64,000 nt of DNA from Magnetococcales bacterium WMHbin3 (GTDB lineage Bacteria > Pseudomonadota > Magnetococcia > Magnetococcales > Magnetaquicoccaceae). A program made the position numbers and the translations under genes. Under the pieces are notes generated by a model. It saw nothing but the letters and a program-made list of their open reading frames with translations. It was not told the origin of the DNA and made no database searches. This document shows positions 25,559 to 34,470 of the stretch, piece by piece. The stretch is taken from the NCBI GenBank assembly GCA_002753185.1, contig PDZX01000002.1, positions 81,241 to 145,240 of the forward strand, written 5' to 3'. The number at the start of each line of letters is the position of its first letter. The stretch's first letter is position 1.

Positions 25559-26137
25559 TCAACCCACATCCACCCCGAAGCTTCTCGCCAGGGGGGCCAG
25601 TCCGCCGGCGAATCCCTGCCCGACGGCGCGGAATTTCCATTCGTCGTTGCGTTTGTAGATCTCGCCGAAGATCATCGCCGCCTCGGTGGAGGCATCCTCG
25701 CTCAGGTCGTAACGGGCGATTTCGGCCCCGCCCTCGGCGTTCATCACCCGCATGTAGGCGTTGTTCACCTGGCCGAAACTCTGCCGCCGGGCATCGGCAT
25801 CGTGAATGGTCGCCGCGATCACCACCTTGTCCACGCTGGCGGGAATCCCGGCCAGATTCATCAGAACCCGTTCGTCATCCCCCTCGCCCGCGCCGCTGCG
25901 ATTGTCGCCCTGATGCTGGATCGCCCCGTTGGCGCCCTTCGGGTTGTTGTAGAAGACGAAATCGTTGTCCGAAAGCACCTTGCCATTGGCGCCGAGGACG
26001 AACACCGCAGCATCCAGATCGAACGGCTGACCATCGGTGACGCGGATATCCCAACCCAGGCCGATGGTGCAGGCTTTCAAGCCTGGCGCTTCCTTGGACA
26101 ACGACACATTACCACCCTTCGTGAGGGAAACAGGCAT
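25559..26137 (-). CDS. terD: TerD-family stress protein
   Basis: A 192-residue protein, the same length as enterobacterial TerD, starting [20 protein letters not shown]. It contains the [12 protein letters not shown] and [12 protein letters not shown] calcium-site motifs, then [15 protein letters not shown] and a C-terminal [15 protein letters not shown], all diagnostic of TerD. AAGGAG precedes the ATG at 26137. TerD proteins bind Ca2+ and act with TerC at the membrane in resistance to tellurite, phage and envelope stress. It is the second gene after the PhoP-box-like promoter at 26837-26868. Confidence 0.93.
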   Translation of the reverse strand: MPVSLTKGGNVSLSKEAPGLKACTIGLGWDIRVTDGQPFDLDAAVFVLGANGKVLSDNDFVFYNNPKGANGAIQHQGDNRSGAGEGDDERVLMNLAGIPASVDKVVIAATIHDADARRQSFGQVNNAYMRVMNAEGGAEIARYDLSEDASTEAAMIFGEIYKRNDEWKFRAVGQGFAGGLAPLARSFGVDVG

Positions 26138-26177
26138 TTTTCCAGGCTCCTTTTTTTGTAATATCAAGTGGTTGTTG

Positions 26178-26771
26178 TTAAATGAAACGACGCATTCCTT
26201 CTGCGAGTTCGACCAGGGTGCGTCCCTGGGCCTTTTCGCCCACGGCGCGCACGGACCAGCCGCCATCCTTGCGGTACAAGGTCAGCATGATCAAGGCGGT
26301 ATGCGAACCCTGCTCCCGCAATTGATAGCGCACCAGTTCCTGACCGGTCGCGGCATCCAGCAAACGGCAATAGGCGTTCTCGATGGCGTCGAAGGTGTCG
26401 TTGGTGAAGGAACTCACCACGAAGACCAGGGCCTGCACATGCGGCGGGACACGCTGCAAGGAGACCATAATTTGCTCGTCGTCCCCCTCCCCCTCGCCGG
26501 TCAGATTGTCGCCTGAGTGTTGCACGGAACCGTCCTGACTTTGCAGTTGCCGAAACCATGCCTGATCCACCATCCGGCCTTGCGCATCGAACAACCCCAC
26601 CGAGGCGTCCAGATCGATGTCCTTGTTCCCGCCACCGGTCAAAAATCCGAAAAATCCTTTTTTTTCCGGTTTGCGGACATCCCAACCCAGCCCCATGACG
26701 ATGTTGTCCAGCGTTTTTCCCGTCTCTTTTTCCAGCGAAACTCTTTGACCCTTTGCCAAGGAAATGGCCAT
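26178..26771 (-). CDS. TerZ-like TerD-superfamily protein
   Basis: A 197-residue protein starting [18 protein letters not shown]. It shares with TerZ an inserted [19 protein letters not shown] loop after the first WD motif, [25 protein letters not shown] and [18 protein letters not shown] precedes the ATG at 26771; the ATG at 26816 would extend it with an unlikely leader. It is the first gene of the ter operon, 40 bases ahead of terD. The two proteins probably form Ca2+-dependent partners at the membrane with TerC. Confidence 0.88.
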   Translation of the reverse strand: MAISLAKGQRVSLEKETGKTLDNIVMGLGWDVRKPEKKGFFGFLTGGGNKDIDLDASVGLFDAQGRMVDQAWFRQLQSQDGSVQHSGDNLTGEGEGDDEQIMVSLQRVPPHVQALVFVVSSFTNDTFDAIENAYCRLLDAATGQELVRYQLREQGSHTALIMLTLYRKDGGWSVRAVGEKAQGRTLVELAEGMRRFI

Positions 26772-26836
26772 GATATGCGTGCTCCTCCTTGTTGATGATA
26801 TCCGGTTTGACAGCATGATGCGGGGGAAACACCATC

Positions 26837-26868
26837 ATTTTAGCGTGCCAAGTTGAATTCAAGTTGAA
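26837..26868 (-). promoter_or_regulatory. PhoP/PmrA-box-like promoter of the ter operon
   Basis: On the minus strand, half-sites TTCAACTTGAA (26868-26858) and TTCAACTTGGC (26857-26847) repeat with an 11-bp period. The -10-like TAAAAT (26842-26837) begins 15 bases after the second half-site begins. This is the cleanest of the four copies. It lies 69 bases before the terZ start and just after the kinase gene ends. Confidence 0.72.
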
Positions 26869-26908
26869 TGTGATACGCATTGTTAAGAAAAAAAAACGGC
26901 ATCAACCT

Positions 26909-28210
26909 TCAGAAAAGCCGGATGGAGACCATGAAGCCACCCAACGCCGGCGAACGGCCCAAGGTGATCTCCCCGTCGTACAGCGCCACGATCTCCCTGG
27001 CGATGATCAGGCCCATGCCGTGCCCTTCCTGGTTCTCATCCAGCCGTTTTCCGGTCCACTGGCGCAGGATGGCCAGTTGCGTTTCCTCGACTCCGGGGCC
27101 GTCGTCCTCGATGGTCAGCCAGAATCCCCCCTCGTTGCCGGCGGAAAGGATCACCCTGGAGCGCGCCCACTTGCAGGCGTTGTCCGCGAGGTTGCCGATG
27201 AGTTCCAGGAAATCGTCCCGGTTGCCCGGACATCGCAACGCCTCCGGGATCTGGACAACAATATCGAGTCCCTTGTCGTAATGCAAGCGGTCGAGGGTCC
27301 GGACCATGGCGGGCAGATCCTCGCCGGGGCGGAACCATTCGTCGTGGGTGTCGGGTCCGCTCAGCGACGCCCGGCGCAAATGGCGTTCGAGCATCCGTTC
27401 CAGCAGTCCGGTCTGTTCGGCCAGGATCGCCTTGACTTCGGGCATGCCGCGCAGGTCGGGCGATTCCGCCAGGTGGAGGAGCACGGTCATCGGCATTCGC
27501 ATGGTGTGGCCGATGTGGGAGAGGGTACGTCGCACCCGCTGCATGTGGCGCTTGCCGGCCTCCATCTGGCGCTCGATGGCCATCACCAGGGGGCGGGTCT
27601 CCTCGATGCCCGCCGGGGGATGGGGGGCCTCGCCTGCCTGCCAGCGTGTCACCAGGCGGTTCTGTTGGTCGAACAACGCGAACGTCAGGGTCACCAGCCA
27701 GCAGGCGAGCGCGACGGCCAGCGCCGCCACCGCCAGGGAAAAGAGCAGGTGATAAGAACGCCATTTGCGCAACTGTCCTTTTTGCAGGGCGCGCGACTGG
27801 CCCACGGCCAGCGCCAGTTCCCCTTGCGCAAAGCGTATCGAGAGCGCCACCACCATCATCTCCCCGCCGTCCGGCTCCGGCAGGTTCCACTCCCCACGCC
27901 CGCCTGCGGGCAGCTCCGGGAGCGCGATGGGGCGTCCGGCCAGCGACGGCGAGAGGTGCCACTCCCAGCGTCCCTCCTTGCGCCAGCCCCACTGGCAGTA
28001 AAGGCCGGAACCGGGCGGCTCCCGGCAGTGGGTCTCCCGGTCATCGGCCAGGCTGGCCAGGAGCCATTCCGCCTTGTGGCCGATCTCCCGCCAGCTCACT
28101 GCGTCGGCCTGACGTTTGGCCAGATGGTCGTTGATGGCGAAGAGGATCAGGAAGATGGTCAACAGCAACGCCGTCATGCCTGCCTGGAGTTGCCGGGCGA
28201 CCGATCTCAC
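26909..28210 (-). CDS. PhoQ-like sensor histidine kinase, second system
   Basis: A 433-residue kinase. I chose the GTG at 28210, which overlaps the regulator stop as GTGA and places a membrane helix at about 12-30; ATG at 28177 is an alternative. An extracytoplasmic region with two cysteines (about 32-145), a second membrane helix (about 155-180), an H-box SHIGHTMRMPMTVL with phospho-histidine H235, the NACKWA N-box, DDGPGV and a GHGMGLIIA G2 box follow. Organisation and C-terminus (LGRSPALGGFMVSIRL) parallel the kinase at 20030, so the two systems are paralogues. It is the last gene of the long DUF3124-to-kinase operon and lies just upstream of the ter promoter. Confidence 0.9.
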   Translation of the reverse strand: MRSVARQLQAGMTALLLTIFLILFAINDHLAKRQADAVSWREIGHKAEWLLASLADDRETHCREPPGSGLYCQWGWRKEGRWEWHLSPSLAGRPIALPELPAGGRGEWNLPEPDGGEMMVVALSIRFAQGELALAVGQSRALQKGQLRKWRSYHLLFSLAVAALAVALACWLVTLTFALFDQQNRLVTRWQAGEAPHPPAGIEETRPLVMAIERQMEAGKRHMQRVRRTLSHIGHTMRMPMTVLLHLAESPDLRGMPEVKAILAEQTGLLERMLERHLRRASLSGPDTHDEWFRPGEDLPAMVRTLDRLHYDKGLDIVVQIPEALRCPGNRDDFLELIGNLADNACKWARSRVILSAGNEGGFWLTIEDDGPGVEETQLAILRQWTGKRLDENQEGHGMGLIIAREIVALYDGEITLGRSPALGGFMVSIRLF

Positions 28211-28884
28211 GTCTCGGACTCCGGAGTCCACAAGCGATAACCGTGCCCCCTGACCGTGCGGATCCACCCCTCGCCGATCTTCTTGCGCAGGCGCATCACA
28301 TGGGTTTCGATGACGCTGATGTCCGGGTCGGCCTCACCGTCGTACAGATGGGTGAGGAGGGTCTCCTTGGAGATTACCCGGTTGCCGTTGAGCATCAGAC
28401 AGCGCAGCAGCTTGAACTCCATGGCGCTCAATGTCACCTCGCGGTCGCCGGCGAGCCGGGCCAGACGGCGGGGTTCGTCCAGGGTGAGATCCCCGACGCT
28501 CAGGAGTCCCTGGGTCTGGGCGCGGCTGCGGCGCAGCAGGGCGCGCAAGCGGCTGGTCAGCTCCGGCATGTGGAACGGTTTGCCCAGATAGTCGTCCGCG
28601 CCCGCCTCGATCCCTTCCACCCGCTCCTTCCAGGAGTTGCGGGCGGTCAGGATGATCACCGGCAGCGGATTGCGGGCGCGTCGCCAGCGGGCGAGGACCT
28701 CCAGACCGGAGCATCCTCCCGGCAGACCCAGGTCCAGGATGGCAGCGGCATAATGGGGTTCCCGTCCCATCTCTTCGCCGGCCTGCCCCTCGTGGACCAC
28801 GTCCACCACGAAACCCTCGGCGGCCAGGTGCTGGCCGATCGATGCGCACAGTTGCGGGTTGTCTTCGATCAACAGGATGCGCAT
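28207..28884 (-). CDS. OmpR/PhoP-family response regulator, second system
   Basis: A 225-residue regulator starting MRILLIEDNPQL at 28884, four bases after the stop of the PII gene. The phospho-acceptor is D51 in AILDLGLPGG, with Thr in LTARNSW and Lys in GKPFHMPE. A winged-helix domain (about 125-220) ends in RTVRGHGYRLW, the usual recognition region. It overlaps the kinase by GTGA. It is clearly paralogous to the regulator at 19362. It or that paralogue is the obvious candidate to bind the four 11-bp direct-repeat promoters. Confidence 0.92.
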   Translation of the reverse strand: MRILLIEDNPQLCASIGQHLAAEGFVVDVVHEGQAGEEMGREPHYAAAILDLGLPGGCSGLEVLARWRRARNPLPVIILTARNSWKERVEGIEAGADDYLGKPFHMPELTSRLRALLRRSRAQTQGLLSVGDLTLDEPRRLARLAGDREVTLSAMEFKLLRCLMLNGNRVISKETLLTHLYDGEADPDISVIETHVMRLRKKIGEGWIRTVRGHGYRLWTPESET

Positions 28885-28888
28885 GGCC

Positions 28889-29263
28889 TTACCCGGAGGC
28901 CGGTTGCCGCTTGCCCATGACACTCGGATGCTTGGCGAGACGCTGGAAGTGGGCCAGTTGGGGTTCGATGCCCACCGCCCGCAGCACGGGAACGCTCAAC
29001 GCGATGCCGGTGCCGTGCTGGTCGAAATGGCCGGTTTCGTAAATGACATCTAGGATGTGATCGGCCAGACCCGCCTCCAGAAAGAAGACAATCACGTCGG
29101 TTTGCAGATTGAGGTCCAGACCGAAGAAGGTCTTGGCCTCGTTGATCCCGGTCCCCTGGGCGTTGATCACGGTGGAACCGGTGGCCCCCGCCGCCTTGGC
29201 CGCGCGGATGATCCGGTCGGTCCACTCCGTCTTCACCATGCAGAAAATGAGTTGAAACTCCAT
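28889..29263 (-). CDS. PII-family signal-transduction protein downstream of DUF1538 genes
   Basis: A 124-residue PII-fold protein: the initial beta strand FQLIFCMVK, the first helix RIIRAAKAAGATGSTVI, a T-loop-like region with GTGINEAKTFFG, and LVDVIYETGHF-type second helix. The T-loop lacks the usual uridylylated tyrosine, so it is not a canonical GlnB/GlnK. PII-like proteins usually gate a neighbouring membrane transporter in response to a nucleotide. AGGAG precedes the ATG by eight bases. Its immediate upstream neighbours are two DUF1538 membrane proteins, suggesting it controls them; that is inference. Confidence 0.85.
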   Translation of the reverse strand: MEFQLIFCMVKTEWTDRIIRAAKAAGATGSTVINAQGTGINEAKTFFGLDLNLQTDVIVFFLEAGLADHILDVIYETGHFDQHGTGIALSVPVLRAVGIEPQLAHFQRLAKHPSVMGKRQPASG

Positions 29264-29275
29264 GGGTTCTTCTCC

Positions 29276-30064
29276 TTAATGGATATGAGAATGGGTTTGG
29301 TTGCGGTTTTTCATCCAACTCGCCAACTGGGCGTAGCCCATCACCGTGATCATGGGGAAGAGGCTGGCGAAGGCGATCAGGCCGAAGCCGTCGATGGCCG
29401 GGTTGCGTCCCGGCACCGTGGAGGAGAGGCCGATGCCCAAGGCCGTGACCAGAGGCACGGTGACCGTGGAGGTGGTGACCCCCCCGGAGTCGTAGGCGAG
29501 GGAGATGATGAATTTGGGGGCGAACCAGGTTTGAATCACGACGATCACATAGCCGACCACGATGTAGAGGGCCAGCGAGGTGCCGGTGACGATGCGGAAA
29601 CACCCCAGGGAGATGCCGATGGCCACGCCGGTGGCGACCGCCATGCGCAAGGGGAACTCGCGGATCGTGCCGCGCGAGACCTGATTGGCCTTGTAGGCCA
29701 CGGCGATGAGGGCCGGTTCGGCGATGGTGGTGGCAAAACCGATCAGGGCGCCGAACAGATAGAGCCAGCCATAGGCGCGCCAGTCGCTGCCGGGGGGGAC
29801 CTCTTTTGCGCCGAAGAGGAATTCCGGGGCGGAGAGCTGGGTCGCCATGAGTTTGCCGATCGGGAACAAGGCCTTCTCCAATCCCACCAGAAACAGGGTG
29901 ATGCCGATCAATACGAACAGAATGCCCAACGCCAGACGCTTGGGATGGGGCAGCGCGTCCTTGAGGATGAAGAGCTGAAAAAAGACGATCAGGACCACAA
30001 TGGGCGCGACATCGATCATGGTATCCAGAAAGGTGTCGAGCATCAAGTTCAGGGTGGGGTTCAT
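29276..30064 (-). CDS. DUF1538 membrane protein (single domain), second copy
   Basis: A 262-residue protein with about seven or eight hydrophobic segments, one DUF1538 domain and the family motif YDSGGVTTSTVTVPL near residue 195. A second conserved acidic/Pro motif, TTIAEPALIAVA, lies near 112. The C-terminus is His-rich (NQTHSHIH). AGGAG precedes the ATG. DUF1538 proteins have no proven function; the repeated polar motifs inside the membrane and the PII neighbours suggest an ion or small-molecule transporter. It probably pairs with the adjacent single-domain gene to form the equivalent of the double-domain protein at 34471. Confidence 0.88.
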   Translation of the reverse strand: MNPTLNLMLDTFLDTMIDVAPIVVLIVFFQLFILKDALPHPKRLALGILFVLIGITLFLVGLEKALFPIGKLMATQLSAPEFLFGAKEVPPGSDWRAYGWLYLFGALIGFATTIAEPALIAVAYKANQVSRGTIREFPLRMAVATGVAIGISLGCFRIVTGTSLALYIVVGYVIVVIQTWFAPKFIISLAYDSGGVTTSTVTVPLVTALGIGLSSTVPGRNPAIDGFGLIAFASLFPMITVMGYAQLASWMKNRNQTHSHIH

Positions 30065-30073
30065 GGTGGACTC

Positions 30074-30823
30074 CTATTTGATCCCGAAGACCATGACGCC
30101 ATAGGCCATCACGAAGATCATGGGGGTGAGGGAGGCGAAGGCGATGAGACCGAAGCCGTCGATCATGGGGTTGCGGCCCCGGATGGAGGTGGCCAGTCCG
30201 ATGCCGAGCGCAGTGACAAGCGGGACGGTGATGGTGGAGGTGGTGATGCCGCCGGAGTCGTAGGCGATGCCGATGATCTCCCTGGGGGCCATCAGGGTGA
30301 TGATCATGACCGCAATATACCCGCCGATGATCAGGTATTGGACCGGCCACCCCTTGATGATGCGCAAGGCGCCGACGGCGATGGCGAAGCCCACGGAGAG
30401 GGCGACCGCGATGCGCATGCCGTAGGCGTAATCCTCCATGCTTTTGTCTCCGGGCGCGAGGAGTCCGGCTTCGCTTGCCACCTTGGCCGCCTCGTCGGCC
30501 ACCGCGATCAGGGCCGGTTCGGCCACCGTGGTGGAAAAGCCGAGACCGAAGGCGAAGGCCAGCAGCCAGAACAGGCTGTTGCGCCGGGCGAAGTTGTAGG
30601 CCATGGCCTCGCCGATGGGGAAGAGGCCGATTTTCAACCCCTCTACGAACAGGGCCAGGCCGATCAGGACCAGGATTCCGCCCAGCAGGATCTCGTCCAG
30701 GTTGGGCAGGGGCTGGCGGATGACCGCGTATTGAAACACGGCGATCACCACGACCACCGGCAGGAAGTCGCGTCCGGCTTCTTTCAGGCGGGCCGCCATC
30801 CAGGGGATCAGTTTGAGGAGCAT
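30074..30823 (-). CDS. DUF1538 membrane protein (single domain), first copy
   Basis: A 249-residue membrane protein with the same architecture as the next gene: STTVAEPALIAVADEA near residue 100 and YDSGGITTSTITVPLVTALGIGL near 185. A GGAG site lies eight bases before the ATG. The two single-domain genes are nine bases apart and align with the N- and C-terminal halves of the 585-residue DUF1538 protein upstream. They are therefore likely to assemble as a heterodimer. Confidence 0.88.
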   Translation of the reverse strand: MLLKLIPWMAARLKEAGRDFLPVVVVIAVFQYAVIRQPLPNLDEILLGGILVLIGLALFVEGLKIGLFPIGEAMAYNFARRNSLFWLLAFAFGLGFSTTVAEPALIAVADEAAKVASEAGLLAPGDKSMEDYAYGMRIAVALSVGFAIAVGALRIIKGWPVQYLIIGGYIAVMIITLMAPREIIGIAYDSGGITTSTITVPLVTALGIGLATSIRGRNPMIDGFGLIAFASLTPMIFVMAYGVMVFGIK

Positions 30824-30854
30824 GCGGGTTTCTCCGGTAGCGAGCGGGTTGGGT

Positions 30855-32312
30855 TCATGTCAGTATAGCATGGGGTTTCCAGAAGTGCGGCACGAACAGG
30901 ATGAGGACGGTGAATACCTCCAGGCGTCCGGTCACCATCAATACGACCAGCAACCATTTGCCATTGTCCGGGATGGCGCCGAAATTGTCCATGGGGCCAA
31001 CCAGGCCAATGCCCGGTCCCACGTTGATCAGGGTGGTGAGGGCGGCGGAAAAGGCCGTGGGCAGGTCCACGTCCATGGAGGCCAGGATGATCGTGGCGAG
31101 GGCGATGGTCAGGGTGATGGCGAAGCCCAGGGCCATGACGCCATCCAGGAGTTCCGGCGGGATCCGTTTTTCGTTGATCTTGATTGCGATGACGCGCTCC
31201 TGGGTGAGCATCCGGTTGATCACCGCTGTGAGCACCTTGAACAGGACGATGGCGCGTATCATCTTGATGCCGCCGGTGGTGGAACCGGACATGGCGCCGG
31301 TGATGGCGATGGTCATCAGGATGAGCTGGACGTAGAGGGGCCAGGTCTCCCAGTCCACGTTGGCGTAGCCGGTGTTGGTGACCAGGCTGACCGCCTGGAA
31401 CAGGCCGTGCAGCAAGGCGTCGTGATGATTGGCCGAGGCGGTCGAGGCAAAGGCCGCCAGCGTGGTGAACATGGCGACCCCCAGGATGACGATGCCATAC
31501 CATTTCAGCTCCTCGTCGCGCAGGGTGTGCCATTCCCTGGTGACCAGAACCCGGTAGTAGAGGACGTAATTGATCCCGGCTGCGATCATGAACAGGATGG
31601 CGCACCATTGCACGGCCGGGGCATAGGCCCCCAGACTGGCGTTTTTCGGCGAGAACCCCCCGATGGAGATGGTGGTGAAGGCGTGATGGACCGCATCCAG
31701 GGGGGGCATGCCCGCCAGCATGTAGCCCAGGCCGCACAGCAGGGTCAGCAGGATGTAGATGCCCCAGAGGATGCGCGCGGAGTCGGCCACGCGCGGGGCC
31801 AGTTTGTCCTTTTTGAAACCCGGCATTTCCGCCTTCATGATCTGGGCGCCGCCCACGCCCAGATAGGGCAAAATGGCAACCGCCAAAAGTAAAATCCCCA
31901 TGCCGCCGATCCATTGGGTGGTGCTGCGCCAGAACAGGAGTCCCTGGGGCAGGGCCTCGATGTCGCCAAGCACGGTGGAGCCGGTGGTGGTGAAGCCGGA
32001 GGCGGATTCGAAGATCGCGTCCACGCCGCGCATCGCCCCGGCGAGCTGGTAGGGGAGTGAGCCGAGCACGATCATCACGAACCATCCCAGCACCACCGCC
32101 ACCACCCCGTCGCGGGCGCGCAGTCCGGCGAAAACGATGCCGCGCGTGAAGAAGAACAGCATGGCGATGGCGAGGGTGATCAGCATGGTCATGAGGAACG
32201 GCGCCGTCTCCTCGCCGAAGCGCCATGCCAGGGCCAGGGTGGGGACCTGGAACAGGGCCAGCATGGCGGCGATCACCGCGATGATGCGCAGATAGAGCAG
32301 GAAGAGGTTCAT
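30855..32312 (-). CDS. trkH: TrkH-family potassium uptake channel subunit
   Basis: A 485-residue membrane protein with four pore-loop repeats typical of TrkH: SGFTTTGSTVL near 112, FTTISIGGFSPKNAS near 220, SLVTNTGYANVDW near 315 and GSMSGSTTGGIKMIRA near 350-380. It should form the K+-conducting pore gated by the TrkA protein encoded just upstream. AGGA lies eight bases before the ATG. It sits between two PII/DUF1538 blocks, suggesting that K+ uptake and the DUF1538 process are coordinated. Confidence 0.93.
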   Translation of the reverse strand: MNLFLLYLRIIAVIAAMLALFQVPTLALAWRFGEETAPFLMTMLITLAIAMLFFFTRGIVFAGLRARDGVVAVVLGWFVMIVLGSLPYQLAGAMRGVDAIFESASGFTTTGSTVLGDIEALPQGLLFWRSTTQWIGGMGILLLAVAILPYLGVGGAQIMKAEMPGFKKDKLAPRVADSARILWGIYILLTLLCGLGYMLAGMPPLDAVHHAFTTISIGGFSPKNASLGAYAPAVQWCAILFMIAAGINYVLYYRVLVTREWHTLRDEELKWYGIVILGVAMFTTLAAFASTASANHHDALLHGLFQAVSLVTNTGYANVDWETWPLYVQLILMTIAITGAMSGSTTGGIKMIRAIVLFKVLTAVINRMLTQERVIAIKINEKRIPPELLDGVMALGFAITLTIALATIILASMDVDLPTAFSAALTTLINVGPGIGLVGPMDNFGAIPDNGKWLLVVLMVTGRLEVFTVLILFVPHFWKPHAILT

Positions 32313-32336
32313 GGGCGGTTCCTGGTGTGATGGGTA

Positions 32337-33704
32337 TCAGGCTTGCGCGATCCATTTGTCCAGGAGGCTCGCCTTGCCCTGTTGCAGGACGAGGAGCGCC
32401 CGGTCCCCTTTGTTGAGACGCAGGTTGCCATGGGGGACCGCGACCCGGCTGCCACGTATGGAAGCGGCCACGATCATCCCCTTGGGCAGGTTGAGTTCCT
32501 TGAGCAGCGAGCCGTCCAGTCGCGACCCCTCTTCCACCTCGGCCAGGAACAGATTCAGCCTGCCGCCCAGGAGGATGTCGGCGTCCAGGACCCTGCCGGC
32601 GCGCGCGAAGCGCAGGATCGACCCCACTGCGGCGGCGCGGGGGCTGAGGATGGCGTCCACGCCCAGTTCGGGGGCGAGGGAGAAATAGGCCTCGTTGTCC
32701 ATCATGCTGACCACCTGCATGGCGCCGCGCTTGCGGGCCAGCAGGGCGATGAAGAAGTTGACCTCCTGCTGGTCGGTCATGGCCAGAAACACGGTCTGGG
32801 GAGTGATGGCGCGACCGAGCAGGTTGGCATCGGTGGGGTCGCCATGCAGAATCACGGTTTTGGAGAGCATTTCCGCGAGGGTCTGGCAGTGATCATAATC
32901 GGACTCGATCATCACCACCTGGCGGCCACGCCGTTCCAGTTGCCGGGCGATGTTGACGGCGATGGGGCCACCGCCGACGATGACGAATTTTTGTTGTTGG
33001 ATGTATGACTTGCCTAGCATGGGCAGGATGACCGGCAGGGAGATGCCGGGGGGGAGGGTCATGCAGATGCGGTCGCCGCTTTGCAGAACGGTATCCCCGG
33101 TGGGGATGAAGACCTCTTCCCCCCGTTGCGCGCCGACCACGAGGAGCAGTTCCGAGGGCAGGGTGGGGATGGCCTCGCGCAGCGGGCGATTCGCCAGGAC
33201 GTTGTTGGGGCCGAGGCGGAAGCCGGCGACGCGCACGCCGTTGTCCGGGAAGTCGACCAGGTCGAAGGCGTGTTGGACATCGAGGATGTGGATGGCCTTT
33301 TCGATCACCGCCCGTTCCGGGCTGATGATCATGGTGTCGTTGAGGTCACGGAACTGCCAGAGTTGATGGTTGTTGAGAAAGGCGTCGTCCTTGACCCGCA
33401 GGACGATCCTGGCGTTGGGGTTGAGGCTGCGGGAGATGAGGGTGAGGATGATGTTGCTCTTGTCTTGATTCGTGAGGGCCAGGATGAGGTCGGCCTCCTG
33501 AATACGCGCCTCGCGGAGGACATCCTGATCCTCTCCCGCGCCGTGGACGATCTGCACATCCATCTGTTCGCGCACCTTGCGCACGGTGTTGATGTTGGAT
33601 TCGATGAAGCACAGGTCGTGTCCCTGCTCGGCGATGTGCCGTCCGACCGCCTCGCCGACCAGTCCGGCTCCGAATATCACGACTTTCATGGGGCTATTGC
33701 GCAT
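32337..33704 (-). CDS. trkA: TrkA, potassium channel gating NAD-binding protein
   Basis: A 455-residue cytoplasmic protein with two RCK units. Each has a Rossmann nucleotide site (GAGLVGEAVGRHIAE near 12-26 and VGGGPIAVNIARQLE near 240) followed by a TrkA_C domain (about 140-225 and 370-450). It binds NAD(H) or ATP and gates TrkH. The start at 33704 has GAAGGA seven bases upstream; a second ATG five codons in lacks one. The usual TrkA length is about 458, so the gene is complete. It is 24 bases from trkH. Confidence 0.93.
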   Translation of the reverse strand: MRNSPMKVVIFGAGLVGEAVGRHIAEQGHDLCFIESNINTVRKVREQMDVQIVHGAGEDQDVLREARIQEADLILALTNQDKSNIILTLISRSLNPNARIVLRVKDDAFLNNHQLWQFRDLNDTMIISPERAVIEKAIHILDVQHAFDLVDFPDNGVRVAGFRLGPNNVLANRPLREAIPTLPSELLLVVGAQRGEEVFIPTGDTVLQSGDRICMTLPPGISLPVILPMLGKSYIQQQKFVIVGGGPIAVNIARQLERRGRQVVMIESDYDHCQTLAEMLSKTVILHGDPTDANLLGRAITPQTVFLAMTDQQEVNFFIALLARKRGAMQVVSMMDNEAYFSLAPELGVDAILSPRAAAVGSILRFARAGRVLDADILLGGRLNLFLAEVEEGSRLDGSLLKELNLPKGMIVAASIRGSRVAVPHGNLRLNKGDRALLVLQQGKASLLDKWIAQA

Positions 33705-33714
33705 GGTCGTTCCT

Positions 33715-34077
33715 TCACTCCTCGGTTTCCATGGCGATTCCCTGGGGGAGCATGAACGCCGTGCTGCCCAACAGTTCGCCCTGGTACATGAGACATCCGG
33801 CCTGGATGGGTTTATCGAATCCGGCCTGTTCGTACAGAAAGGCGAAGATCTCCTCGGCCTGCTCTTTGGCCACCACGACCTTCAACAGTTGTACAGAGGA
33901 TGTAATCATCTTTTTGTCCTTGTCCTGGGATGTCTGGAGGCCGCGACAAGGAAAGTTGTGGGTGGCGATGATGCCATGGTGGTCGCGCAGCGCCTTGAGC
34001 AGGGCATACTCCCTGCCGTCGTCCGGCAGTATGCAGGTGATCAGTTTTGTCTCTTCCAAGGAATGATGGCCGATCAT
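33715..34077 (-). CDS. PII-like regulatory protein
   Basis: A 120-residue protein whose ATG overlaps the stop of the preceding PII gene as ATGA. It has the PII-like pattern ITCILPDDGREYALLKALRDHHGII, a loop with THNFPCRG and two lysine-rich residues (DKDKK), then LKVVVAKEQAEEIFAFLYEQAGF. It differs strongly from GlnB and probably belongs to the wider PII-like group fused to or paired with DUF1538 proteins. Partnering with the preceding PII and the double DUF1538 gene is inferred from the overlap. Confidence 0.8.
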   Translation of the reverse strand: MIGHHSLEETKLITCILPDDGREYALLKALRDHHGIIATHNFPCRGLQTSQDKDKKMITSSVQLLKVVVAKEQAEEIFAFLYEQAGFDKPIQAGCLMYQGELLGSTAFMLPQGIAMETEE

Positions 34078-34457
34078 GGCGACACCTTCTCCCCAATCCC
34101 CCATTTGTGCAACACCTCCGGAGGGATATAGGTGGCGGCCTTTTCCAGGGGGGTGACGTACATGAAGCCCATGCCCGGGGTGTCCAGTTGGCCGGCGAGG
34201 AACACGTTGTCGAACACGACATTCATCTGCTCGGTGGCGACGACGATGTTGACCACCTCCTTTTCCACCTCCACCGCCACGCCGAGCATGCCCAGGCGCT
34301 CCCGTACCCCGCTCCCCCTGGCGAAATAGACCGTGGCGCCATGGGCGCCCGCATCCCTGGCCGCCTGGACGATGGTGTCTCCCAGACCGCGTTGCACGAT
34401 GCAGGTAATGAGGCATACGTCGGTCAGAAAGGTGATATTGCGTTTTGCGTTGTTCAT
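34074..34457 (-). CDS. PII-family protein downstream of the double DUF1538 gene
   Basis: A 127-residue PII-family protein starting MNNAKRNITFLTDVCLITCIVQRG. The helix DTIVQAARDAGAHGATVYFARGSG and the C-terminal GMGFMYVTPLEKAATYIP segment match PII-family regulators found beside transporters. The T-loop has no uridylylation tyrosine in the expected place. AAGGA precedes the ATG by seven bases. The gene is 13 bases after the DUF1538 stop and overlaps the next PII-like gene. Confidence 0.83.
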   Translation of the reverse strand: MNNAKRNITFLTDVCLITCIVQRGLGDTIVQAARDAGAHGATVYFARGSGVRERLGMLGVAVEVEKEVVNIVVATEQMNVVFDNVFLAGQLDTPGMGFMYVTPLEKAATYIPPEVLHKWGIGEKVSP

Positions 34458-34470
34458 CTCGAATTCCTTC

